Source: Acanthamoeba castellanii str. Neff (Eukaryota; Discosea; Longamoebia; Acanthamoebidae). From it: a stretch of 64,000 nucleotides of DNA. A program made the position numbers and the translations under genes. Location: assembly GCF_000313135.1 (NCBI RefSeq), contig NW_004457545.1:30684-94683 (forward strand), given 5' to 3'. The first letter of the stretch is position 1. Each line of letters starts with the position of its first letter. Under the pieces are notes generated by a model. The model had not been told where the DNA came from and searched no databases. It saw only the letters and a list, made by a program, of their open reading frames with translations. Positions 11,444 to 21,786 of the stretch are shown one piece after another.

Positions 11444-14400
11444 TCAGCCAAGGAGGGCGAACGAGTTGTGCGTGGCGAGTCTGTCGGCGTCCTGGTCATC
11501 GCTCCCTTCCTCCTCGCCGTGGTCTTGATCTCGTCGTTCCTTCTCCTTCTCCTTCTCTCTCGCACCGCTGCCGCCGTTGTTCTCTTTTCGTCGGCGCTTC
11601 TTGTTGGTCTGCTTGGTCGTCTCCGGCTTGAAGAGGGACGGACCCGCCCGCTCGTTCTGCTTTGCGCTGTCGGGGTGGGGTCGTAGTCCGGCCACGATCG
11701 CTTCCCTCGCCTTCAGGACCGTGCTATCGCTTTCTTTATCATCGTTCTCCTCCTTCTCCACCACTTGCTCCTTCAACTTCAACTCTTCTCGTGCGTCATC
11801 GTCATCTTGTTTGTTGGCCTCTTCAGTTCGTTCTCGTTCTCGTTCTTGTTCTTCGTCGCGTGGTTGGCGAGGCGTCGATGGAGCGCCGCCTCGGAGTCGT
11901 CGCTCGGCTCGTCGCGCGTCCCACCGGTGGCAGTACTCCCGTAGGAACGCGAACCCGTCGTAGTAGTGCGACGGCGGAGGCAGCTGGAGGCCGAGCGGGT
12001 GGCCGCACAGCTGGTGCAGAAGCAGCGCGTGCAGCAGCCCCGTCTGAAGCAGACCGACCAGGCACACGAACCGCTTCCGGTCGGCGCCCTGCATCTTCCA
12101 GTCCCACGCCGCAGCCTTCCCCCGAAGGATTTTAGGTTTCCGTGAGCCCTGAGCGAGCGGCGCTCAAGTTGGGGTACCTTGACTGCTGCGGGCTGCTTGC
12201 GCTGTAGTCGCACCAGGTGGAGCAGATAGGTGTTGAGCTCCCACTCATACAGCAGAGGCTCCGCCCGCCCGAGTCGTTCGCCACCGCCGTCCTGCTCGGC
12301 GTATGAGTCCCATGGGGCGCGGGTGAGAACGCGGTTGAGTGGGTACGCACTAGGGTGGCGCTGTCGTTTTGCTCCACGAGGAGGTAGCGCAGAACTGCGC
12401 AAGGCAGTAGCAGCCCGGTGGGGAGGTCGGCGGCTAATAAGTCGTCCGCCCGCATGCTGGAGAGAAAGATGTGCAGCCGGTCGGACTCTGCCATCGAGCG
12501 AAGGTCTGCGATTGGTGGCACTGCACGGTGGCCCAAAAGAATCCCATGTCAGCCACGGTGGCCACGCGTGCTTGCACGTTGCATCAAAGGCGGGCATGCC
12601 GAGGGAGGGAGAGTGCGCACTCTGGCCCCCGGCGTCACCCGGTTTGAGCGTGACAGTGCTTCGCTTCCGGTAGCTGCGCTGAGTTTGCATCAGCTCGCTC
12701 ACGCACAGGGTAGGCCCACCTCCCTTGGTTGGCTGCTTCTTCTGCTGCTGGGCCTTGCCGCTGCCAGCGCTAGCACCCGCAGACTGCGGCTGGCCGCTCT
12801 CTTGCTCCCCCGGCTGAAGCTTCTTCGAGGCCTTCGACTGCTCTAGCTGATGGCCCAGAAGCGCGCGGTACATTGTGGCGCGCAGCTGCAGATAGATTTC
12901 ACCGGGATCAAAGAGCGTGGGATCCACCACCGACACGCCTGCCCAGTACTGAGCGTAGCGATCAGCGTCAGACTCCAAATGTAGCGGTAAAGATCAAACC
13001 ACGCGCGCGAGTGGGCGTACCTCCCCGTCGGCCAAAACGGACATGTGCTGGGTGGCGAGTCGGCCTTGTCTGAACTCGAGAGCCAGCGCCTCGTTCATTC
13101 CGCTGTCGTGCTTGAAGGCTAGCCCTCCATGACCGACTTGCACATCGGTGGGTGGCGCTTCTGGTGCCGCGGGCCAATGGGGGGATTGTATGAGAAACAA
13201 GTTGTTGCCTTTGGGGTGGTGCGTTAAGGGAATGTACTTACCAGAGGTAATGGTGTAGACGTTCACAGAACGTTTGAGCACCTGGTGAAGATGGTTCCGA
13301 TCCTCCTTTCGTATGTACTTCATGAGGTACATGTAGACATCGAGCTCCTTCTCTTCTGCATGAGCGCCAATACAAATACGACAGACGACCGAGTGAGCAT
13401 GGAGCACATTGAGCCATCAAAAGGGAGGTGTACCAACCGGCTCGAAATCGAGACAAGAATTTGGCTATTTTCCTGATGATCTGACCCACGTTGTCGCCCG
13501 CGATGATGTTCATTTGTCGGTAGAGCTTGATTAGTCTCGTATCCTCTCGCGTGTAATCATTCCCTGAATAACGACATATATGTTACTGTGAACGAACACC
13601 GAAAGCCAGGCCGAACGGTGAACCTACCTACAAGGCTGGCAAAGATCGGCATCCACTGCCGAAGGGGTGGAGTCAGATGAGTGCCCAAGACTGGTGAGAG
13701 CAGGGCGATGAAGGTACCTTCTTGTCGAAGTTGAACATGCTAGCAGTGAGATCGACGCGAAACGTTTGGCAGGTGATGGTCCACTTGCCGGGCTTGCTTG
13801 CCTGCTTGATCTGAAGCGAGTCGAGCGGCACGTAGCACGCCTCCCCCATATCGAATATGAGAAAGTCGGAGTCTTGCGATACGGCGCCTGGGCAGGGCAG
13901 CACCAAGGTCAGGCCACACAGCGAGCGCGCAGTGGTAACGATGAGCAGTACCGATGCATTCGGGGTGGGTCGTGCAGTAGCAGGCGATGTCTCGGTCGGC
14001 TTCAAAATTGGAGAACCGCATCTCGACTCCACGCCTCTGCAGAGTGCCTACGAACGCTGCCTTTTCCGAACGAAAAGTTGTACCATAGGGCATCTAAGCA
14101 ATCACAACTACACGACACGACACGACCAAAGACACGACACGACACGACACAACTACACGACGCGTGGGACGGGATGCATACAGCGGCGAGGATGGGCAAG
14201 AGCACTCTCGGGGGACCATCGGTGTTGGCACGCTCCTGGAGGGAGTGCAGGACGGACGTGGCGTACTTGGCATCGCGCGACCGTCGCTCAAGGGACGTGG
14301 CACGTTTGAGCGGGTCCACCAGGCCGTCGAAGAAGAACACCAACCCAATACCGCACGACTCGAAGGCGTCCAGCCACTCCTCGACCTTCTGCTCGAACCT

Positions 14401-14764
14401 ACGTCGAGGCAGAGACCAGAGACCCGTTTGGTCATCAGGGACACTGTAGAGAAGGCCACAACCACAACGCGAGGAAGTCCGACGTACTCTGCGTACTGCC
14501 CACCGAGCAGCCAGTTGAGGCCAGCATCCTCGTAGAGGTAATACAGCAGGCTATTGCCGTCGACACACACAGTGCTACGCGCCTGCCCGCTTCCTGCGAT
14601 GAAGCGTATTATTATTTGATTTATTTAATTAATTCTTCTAAATCCAAAGCAGGTTGCGATGTACGTTTGATTGCGGCCAGTGCAAGCAGTCGTATGTCGG
14701 TAGGGCTTGCGGAGGCGCGGCCACCATACTGCCGCATAAAGGCCGACAGACCACGGACTCCCAT
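11444..14764 (-). CDS. ASTE1: Asteroid/ASTE1-type XPG-like nuclease homologue
   Basis: Starts with the FEN1/XPG-type N-terminus MGVRGLSAFMRQYGG (exon 1, 14764-14657 area), with a phase-1 intron joining to STVCVDGNSLLYYLYED, the metal-site Asp strand. Further family blocks follow in frame: ESCGIGLVFFFDGLVDPLKR; SNFEADRDIACYC (XPG-I acidic residues); VSQDSDFLIFDMGEACYVP; and PIFASLVGNDYT. This is the asteroid branch of the PIN/FEN1 superfamily, nucleases or nuclease-like proteins; human ASTE1 cuts single-stranded DNA at breaks. The C-terminal third is less conserved, ending in a Lys/Glu-rich acidic tail (residues encoded by ~11800-11450). About ten introns. One intron at ~14107-14160 is filled with CACGA-type repeats. 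Internal exon borders between 11970 and 13100 are approximate. Confidence 0.82.
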
Positions 14765-15015
14765 CTTGCGCACTCAGTCCGCAAACTGAAACATAAAAAC
14801 TCGAGTTTCTTTCCTTGCCTCTTCTTTTTCTCTTGCTCGTGGGGTGTGGCGAGCACGTGATGTAACAAGTGAATGTATTGTTGAAGGTGCTTGTTGAGGC
14901 ATCACGAAAATGAAAACGATAATCGAATATAAGAGACAAAATAGTATGGGTGGTGAGTGGTTGCCGCAATGGCGGCGAAGCTGCTGGGGGCGGCAGGCAA
15001 TGCGCAAAGGCAGGC

Positions 15016-16721
15016 TTAGCACGCAGGATTGATGATCTGACCGCCGCCGGAGCCGCGCATCGTCCTCGCCACGACCTGGCCCGTCACCTGCCCGTTCTGC
15101 AGAGTCACATCCGCGCCCGCAGCCAAGAGTGCGCCTGCCATGGTGGGACGATAGAGCACGAAGGTGAGCCGTTCTGCCTTCTGGCGGAAAAGGAAGGAGG
15201 AATGCGCATACCAGGCAGGCCGACGGCTTGGATGACCACCAGGTCGGTGCCGCCGCAGATGTTCCAGAGCACGGAGCGGACCGGCACCGAGCCCAGGTCC
15301 ACGGCGAAGTTGGAGAGCACCAGCGACGCTTCGCTATCGTCGGCCTCGCGCATCACGTTGATGATTACCTCGTTGATGCTCTGGCCCTCGAATCCCACAA
15401 ACCGGACGCCGGTGGCCGCTGACAGATCTCTGGCCCTCACACTGAACATCTGTTTGTTGAAGAAACGCCAACTGTTAGCAAAACACTGCGCGTTGGTGCG
15501 TTGGTTGATGCGTTGGTGCGGAAGAAGACGAACCTCGACAGTTGCGCCTGTGGCGGTGAGGGTGATGCCGCCCGAAGAATCGACCTCGGCATCGGTGGCT
15601 TCGCCGTCCTCAACAGCGCTGCAGAGGGTCTCGCTTTCGTCGAGCAGCTCCCGGCCGGCCTCCTCGAAGTCGATCCCGCTCAGCTCGGTCACGTCGCCCA
15701 CCTTGACGCTGCCGCCGCCAAACGACGGGGCGCTGAGAATCTCGGCGTCGGCCGAAGCCAACAGGTTGCCGCAGAAGAGCTGCCCGTTGGAGTAGTCAAT
15801 GGTGCCGCCCTCCGCGATCAGCGTGAAGCGCTGGCTCTCTCCGTCGGTGCATGCGGATCCGGAGACCGCCTGGTTGACGCCGAAGCTTCGCAGGCGCAGT
15901 CCGCCGCGCACGGCCGCCGCCGATTCGAAGTCGCCGTTGACCATGTCGAGCGAGGGACCGACAGCCGACGAGTTGCCCAGTACGAAGGCGCTGAAGTCGG
16001 CGGCCTGGCCGAGACGAGCGTTGTTCGGCGGGCACGACGAGGTCGAAGGCGACGGCGAAGCCTCGGGAGCGGAAGACGGGCATCCACACTTCTTGGGCGA
16101 GCTCGAGGGCGAGGCCGAAGGGCAGGCACACTCGCAGGTGCAGTGCTTGGGCGGGCACTTGGTGGTGAGCTTCGGCGAGGGCGACCGCGAGGGCTTGGGC
16201 GGGCACATCATCGTGGGCGTGGGCGAGTGCGAGGGCTTGGCCGGGGAAGACGCTGACGGTGAGGCGGAAGGCGACGCCGGAGCCGAGGCCGAAGGCGAAG
16301 GCGAAGGCGAAGCTGACTCCGGGGGAGAGGGCGACGCTGAGGGAGAGGCCGACTCGGAGGGCATCGGTGAGGCCGACGCCGAGGGCGATGGAGATGCCGA
16401 CTCGGACGGCGACGGCACAGGCGAGGCCGATTCTGAGGGCGATGGAGATGCCGACTCAGACGGTACCGGGGAGGGCGATTCGGACTTCTTAGGCGGGCAC
16501 GTCGACATCGGCGGAGAGGGCGACTCGGATTGCTTGGTCATGCACGACGGGGAAGAGGACGGGGAGGACTTGGGGCTCTTCGAGTTGTGCCACCAGCCTT
16601 GGTCCTCGCCGTCGCTGCCGGCTCGCGTCGGGGAGGCGTGTGCGAGCAAGATCAGCAGCACGAAAGTCAGCAGCCCGACACTGGTCGGAAACTGACGGGG
16701 CTTGCGGTGGTGGTCGTTCAT
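15016..16721 (-). CDS. Secreted Ser/Pro-rich protein with choice-of-anchor-A domain (Jonah-lectin-like)
   Basis: Residues ~14-38 form a signal peptide core (VGLLTFVLLILLAHA) starting from ATG 16721. A ~190-residue Ser/Pro/Ala repeat follows (units like SPSPSESASP), broken by Cys-containing spacers (CPPKPSRSPSP, KHCTCECACPS). The C-terminal ~270 residues are a choice-of-anchor-A (CAA) domain: ADFSAFVLGNSSAVG, VRGGLRLRSFGVN, DLVVIQAVGLPG and the closing strand pair ALLAAGADVTLQNGQVTGQV. Introns sit within the CAA region. In Acanthamoeba, abundant cyst-wall proteins called Jonah lectins carry CAA domains and bind cellulose, so an extracellular wall role is likely by analogy. CAA domains are otherwise mostly bacterial. 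The Ser/Pro tract is probably O-glycosylated (inference). Confidence 0.85.
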
Positions 16722-17341
16722 ATTAGTTGTGGTGGTGGTTGTAGGAATGAATGGAGATTGCAAGAGCGTGTTCGTGCTGGTGTTGCGCTGCGTTGAGTTA
16801 ATGACTTGGCCAGTGCACGGATGCCTTTTGTAGGTGGGCTGGCAAGTGCCGAGCGACTTCAATTTGAAAGGCACCACCGTCAACTGCCTGGGAATTCGCC
16901 CAGCGCCGCCACCGAGAGAGTGCCCCTTCGCGCATGTGGTGTGGTGCGTGCCCAGTGATGCGCGGTCAGATTTGACCGGCTTCTCCGGCGGGCTGTAATC
17001 AAACTAGACCGAGCTCGCGATTGCCACGATCTCAACCCCCCGATCAGCGACGAGGGGCGGGGGTGTAAAGTGATTGAAGGGCCATCGTTGCACGGCATGA
17101 AATCTGTCCGTGTTCCCCTCTGGTTTGTTGCACATGCAACAGGTGAGGTGTAAATTCGTGGAAAATAGAGACGCTACAGGGAGCTGAATTCAATGGAGAG
17201 GAAATATTGAGGAGGCAAAAGTGTGAAATGTCCAAGTATATGAAGTATATAGGAGATGTAGAGTGAATTGGTGTATTCATTGTTGTTCTGTGCATCAGTC
17301 ACCACATTAAATATTGGCCTCTTACCTCGAGTTCGGTTACT
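16722..17341. other. Intergenic 620 bp
   Basis: Lies between the starts/ends of two minus-strand genes: the promoter of the CAA protein (16722 onward) and the 3' flank of the ZZ/EF-hand gene. Reading frames here are short and lack codon bias. The 17150-17320 part is AT-rich and looks like 3' UTR. No RNA gene was recognised. Confidence 0.6.
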
Positions 17342-18995
17342 CTAGAAGACGGACCCGAGGGCCTCCAGCCAAGAGATCATGGTAGGGTCCTGCAGCGCCC
17401 AAGCCCTGCATTCCCCATCCACGGGAGTGAGTAATGCGAGCTCGCTGTGGGTGTGGGTGGATCGCAGATACCTGAATTCCTCGTAGGTGATCTTGCCGTC
17501 GTTATTTACATCAGCGGCGGAGAAGGCCTTCTCCACCATCTCCTCGATGGCGACCTGGTACATGGAGTCCATGATGGGCGATAGATCCTCGTTGTTCAGC
17601 GGCGCATCCTCGGGCTGCTTTGTGATCGAGTCTATACGCCGGAGAGCGGAGTGTCAGCACAAGTGCGGTCTATATATCGTCAATCACACCGCGCGAGTGC
17701 GTCCCTTACCCTCTTGTGTTTCCGCGTCAGGCAGGCCGACAAAGGCCGACGACACGGGGTTCGTGTTGTTGTCGTTGTAGTTGAGGATGAGCTCCTCTTC
17801 GATGACCTTGACGGCTTCTCGCACGGCCTCCATGGACAGGTAGAAGTAGGCCTTGAACATTTTGTACAGCTCCTCCTTGTCAATGTCTGGTGGAGGGAAG
17901 AGCGGATCGTGCTTAGCAGACCGATGGCTGGAGAGAATGCAATGAAATAGGAGACGAAGCGCGTACAGCCGTCGCCATCCAAGTCGTATCCCTTGAAGGC
18001 ATCTGTGGCCAAGCGTAGGGTCAGTAAGGGAGGACTCGCCGAATAAGAGGGGATGCGATCAAGGGAGCGTTCATACATTTGATCTTCTCTTCTGGTGTTC
18101 CCTTGCACAGCACCGACAAGCCACACACCAGCTCCGAGAAGTCGATCGTTCCATTTCCATCTGTCGAGTGCGAGCGCATAATGAGCGTCGCGTTGGTCAG
18201 CGCACGCATGAAAGGAAGACGAGTCAAGCTGCACCTTGATCAAAGAACTTGAATATCCGATCGGTGATGAGATTGGTCTCCACGCCCAAAGGACCCAGAC
18301 ATCGCTCGAAGGTGTCCTTGTCGATTCCGTTCTTGGAGGTGGCCAGAGCCTTGAACTGCTCGAACAGCGCCTCCAGCTCCACTTCGTCAACTGTGTCACC
18401 CAAGGGAGATCAGTACTGAGGTGATAGGCAAACAGAGGCGATTGAGGTTTCATCGTACAGTGAGTCTTTCGCTTGAGCTCCTTCACTTCGGCGTGCGAGA
18501 TCTCGCCAATGGCCCCGCCCGGATAGAGGACGGGCAGAAGAGCGCCTGGCGGGATGGCCAGGGCCGGTATGGGGATCCTGATCTTCAAAAAGACGTGCGT
18601 CTTGTAGTGGCTCTCCTTCGCCTCGCATGTCTCGCACAAATCAAAGTCGGCACCTTCCACGTAGAGAAACGACCGTACCAATGAGCATGCGAGCATACTC
18701 GCGCACTAAAGCGCCAAATTAAAGGGATAAAATAAATCTGCAGAAATTCGAGGGTGGCAGTACAATTGGCGCACATGTAGCGAATGCCCCGGATGATGTC
18801 GCCACAGTCGCCGCATATGATGCCACGATGCACCGTCTGATTGGTGCGCTGCTTCTTCTGGCGCTGTCGCAGCTTCTTGCGCGCGACTGCCGCCCCAAAA
18901 AAGGCGACTGCACCGCCAAGCAGCACCCATCGCCACTGCAGCTTATCAAGCAGCGTATCAGCCGCCGAGGCCTCACTTGGCACCACAGCTTCCAT
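17342..18995 (-). CDS. Membrane-anchored ZZ zinc-finger / EF-hand calcium-binding protein
   Basis: An N-terminal transmembrane helix (WVLLGGAVAFFGAAVA, residues ~22-37) is followed by a basic patch (RKKLRQRQKKQR), then a ZZ-type zinc finger: CGDCGDIIRGIRYMCANC joined over an intron to FDLCETCEAKESHYKTHVFL. After a linker come EF-hands of the calcineurin-B/neuronal-calcium-sensor kind: a degenerate one, then DGNGTIDFSELV, then DLDGDGC joined to IDKEELYKMF, then DVNNDGKITYEEF. Canonical loop residues (D-x-D/N-x-D/N-G) are kept in three. The combination would make a calcium sensor tethered to a membrane with a protein-binding ZZ finger; partners are unknown. At least seven introns. The opposite-strand NDUFB2 gene starts 128 bp away, sharing the promoter region. 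Confidence 0.85.
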
Positions 18996-19123
18996 TCGAG
19001 GCTCTTGATTTGCGCGTTTTGGTTTTATTTATAATTTGTTTAGTGAGCAAGCAAAGCTGTTTCGGAAACAGTTGACGAAACTCTGCCGAACTGATTGTTG
19101 GCGAAATCAATTGAAAAGAGAAC

Positions 19124-19417
19124 ATGGGAGGTGATCACCACGCACCCTACAAGGGCCTCGACGTCAAGCTGCCTTATGGTGGCTTCCACCCGCCTCCGGT
19201 GAACCGCGTGCACAAGAACGCTGCCCTCTTCATCGGCACCACGATGTGGTTCTGGGTCTTCTGGAGATTGAAGCACGACTGGCGCCACCTCTTCGTATGT
19301 CCCTGCCCTCATCCCTGTCACTCTTCCGCGCTATTGACTCAATTCTGCCCCCCCCCCGTTCAGACGTCTCACCGCCCCTACGAGATTACCCACGAGGGAG
19401 AAGATGAGCACCACTGA
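19124..19417 (+). CDS. NDUFB2: NDUFB2-like subunit of mitochondrial complex I
   Basis: Two exons (19124-19294, 19364-19417) encode 74 residues, the normal size of this accessory subunit. It starts MGGDHHAPYKGLDVKLPYGG and has a single membrane helix with the family motif MWFWVFWRLKHDW, followed by an acidic His-containing tail (HEGEDEHH). Plant and animal NDUFB2 share the MGGG-like start and the MWFW core. It sits in the membrane arm of NADH:ubiquinone oxidoreductase, without redox cofactors. The intron has a C-run before its acceptor. The small size and the MWFW motif are the basis; the tail is poorly conserved. Confidence 0.85.
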   Translation: MGGDHHAPYKGLDVKLPYGGFHPPPVNRVHKNAALFIGTTMWFWVFWRLKHDWRHLFVCPCPHPCHSSALLTQFCPPPVQTSHRPYEITHEGEDEHH

Positions 19418-19574
19418 TGATGCCCCTGCCGACGGATAGAAGGTGTAGGATAATTTCTTCAGTTTCCTTTAGACTAAATCTTCTTCCATCATCTTCAAAC
19501 CTCCTTTATTTGCCCCAAGGTTTGATTTGTATTTTTCATATCTATTTATTTTATTCTGAACGGACGCAACAAGC

Positions 19575-20827
19575 ATGGAGTGGTTGGGGCATGCGATGGT
19601 GTCGGTGGCGTTCAGTGTGGCGTTTTCATACGCGGGCTACCGAAAACGATCACTGGATGCCTCGGGCGGGTTGGCGGCATTCGTGGTGGGCCTACTGACG
19701 TGCCTCGCCGGCTACCGATTCGCGGCGGTGCTCATTCTCTTCTTCATCTCTTCATCCTTCCTCACCAAGCTCAGCCCCCACAAGAAGCGAAAGATCGAAG
19801 CCGACTTCAAGGAGGGCGGACAACGCGACTGGCTGCAAGTGGTACCTTGGCCTCCATCGACTTGATTTTTAATTGAAGAATAATAGTAAGACTGCACCGC
19901 GTGTGTGGCGGTTGCAGGTGGCAAACGCTCTGCTTGGCACGCTGCTGTGTGTCGTGTGGCTGCAAGCGGTGGGTGTGGGCGATCGCTACTTCCTTGACTT
20001 CGGTGCCCAGCCCGTGCCCAGCCTTATCCTCGCCGCCTTCTTGGGGTATGGCCTCACCTCTATTCTTCTTCTTCTTGTTCGCCCGAGGCTCATACTGCCT
20101 GGCTCCCTACCCCCAACACGCCACACAGGCACTACGCATGCTGCAATGGCGACACCTGGGCCAGCGAGCTCGGTGTGCTGGCCAAAGGTAGTCCTGTCCT
20201 CATCACCACCTTCAAGCAGGTACGCACGCGCTGGTGTGTTGCTTTTTCATCGCCACTTACATCAACACTCCATGATTGCAGGTACCCAAGGGAACGAACG
20301 GTGCGCTGTCGCCACTCGGCACTGCGGCCTCGCTTGGCGGAGGTCTGTTCCTTGGCCTGGTGTTCTTCATCTCCAGCGCCCTCTTCTGCGTTGAGCCCAC
20401 GTCCGCCCCCCAGTGGCCCGTCATCCTCGTCGGCGGCTTCGCTGGCTTCGTCGGCTCGCTGGTACCGCGCCTTTGCTCCTCCACCTCCTCGGGGGCCATT
20501 GCGTGCTTCATTCGTTGGCGTCGTCGAGCGGGCGCTCACCAACCGAACCACCAGCTGGACTCGCTGCTCGGAGCGACGCTGCAGTACTCGGGGTTCTGCT
20601 CTCGACAGCAAAAGGTGGTCTCCCAGCCCGGACCCACAGTCAAGCATCTCACCGGCGCCGACCTCCTCACCAACGGCCAGGTACCTTCATCGCACCATTT
20701 CTTCTTCGTTGATCTTACGCCGCACGCCTCACCGCACACGCGCACGCCGTTGGCGCAGGTCAACTTCGTGTCGGCGCTGCTGACAGCCCCGCTCACCGCT
20801 GCGGTGACCTACGCCGTGATGGCCTGA
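19575..20827 (+). CDS. TMEM19: TMEM19 / DUF92 family integral membrane protein
   Basis: Six exons give a protein matching TMEM19 across its length: YRKRSLDASGGLAAFVVGLL, FFISSSFLTKLSPHKK, FKEGGQRDWLQV, GDTWASELGVLAKGSPVLIT, VPKGTNGALSPLG, APQWPVILVGGFAGFVGSL and SLLGATLQYSG. Several hydrophobic helices alternate with conserved loops. The family includes plant VTE6 (phytyl-phosphate kinase); the animal protein's activity is not established, so a polyprenyl-phosphate kinase role here is only a possibility. All introns are short GT-AG (e.g. 19839-19917). A polyadenylation hexamer AATAAA lies at 20884-20889, 57 bp after the stop. Confidence 0.93.
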
Positions 20828-21786
20828 GCTTCATCGCCTCGCCTTGATCGTCCAGACGAGGGAGAAAAGCGGATAATATTTTAAATAAATAGAAATAATT
20901 TATTGGCAATAAATAAATAGGATTCACACGTGTAAGATGTGACATGGGGGGTTGTGTGTGTGTTGTGATGGAAGCGAAACAAGAGCGTGCCGACGGGGAC
21001 AGTCGTGCCGATGTGCTGCCGTCTGGTCGTCGGTGGCCGATGTGTTCGCTCCGCAATTAAACAAACTTAAATTATAAATAAATATTAAATAAAGGAGTGG
21101 TTGGCGGCGAGTTGAAGCGAGCAGAGAAGTGGCGGAGGAGAGGAGTGGTGGAGAAGGAGGAAGAGGAAGAGGAGAGGGCAGATCTCACCCTCTCGCTCTC
21201 CCTCCCGCTCGGTCGCTTTCGTATCCTCTCCGCCGCCGTGGTGGTCTCTCCGCTGGCCGGTCATCGAGCGTCGTAGTTGAGTTGTACAGATCGACGTTGG
21301 TTCGTCGAGGGAACTTGAACCGTGCGTTGTCGCCCGACCGTGTCGATGGCAACAGCGGCTCGTCGGTCTCCGTCTCCGTCTCAGCTCGCTTGCGCCTTCG
21401 CGTCCCGCCGACGGTCGTAGTAGTGAGAAGGAAAGGTGTGGAGAGGAGATGGTGCTGAAGAGAGACGTCGTCGTCGTCGGTGGGCGGGGGCGGCCCGAGG
21501 AATCGAAAAAAAATAAATACAGCAAAACGGTCTCGTAATGTGTTGGGAGGAGAGAGGAGGGGGTAGAGGTGGTGTTAAGGGTACAGAGGCGCCGAAGAAG
21601 ACGATGACGAGGAGGAGAAGAGCTGAGCCGGTTCGCTTGTTGTGAGGCTGCGTCGCTCCGTCTTCGCTGTCGTCGGTGGTAGCCGTTTTTGATTTAGTTA
21701 TCGGTGGGAGGAGAGAGGAGAAGTGGTGATGCTGAGGTGGTAGAGGAGAGGGAGGAGGTGGTAGTGGTGGTGATGCTGCTCCTCCT
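20828..21786. other. Gene-poor interval between convergent genes
   Basis: The first ~100 bp are the AT-rich 3' end of the TMEM19-like gene. The rest (21100-21786) is low-complexity, with GGAG/GAGAGG-type purine runs and CGTCGT repeats on the plus strand. It is most simply the long 3' UTR of the minus-strand CCCH gene. Open frames here are repeat-driven and show no recognisable protein. Confidence 0.55.
20884..20889 (+). terminator. Poly(A) signal AATAAA for the TMEM19-like gene
   Basis: The hexamer lies 57 bp after the stop, in an AT-rich patch (20875-20930) with further AATAAA copies; its use is inferred. Confidence 0.5.

Noticed and set aside
14107..14160. CACGA repeats as a CRISPR or satellite array
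   Set aside because: Irregular pentamer repeats without spacers, within an intron of the asteroid-like gene.
15799..16695. Gly/Asp/Glu-rich plus-strand frame
   Set aside because: Mirror of the Ser/Pro repeat of the secreted CAA protein; its repetitive composition is a by-product.
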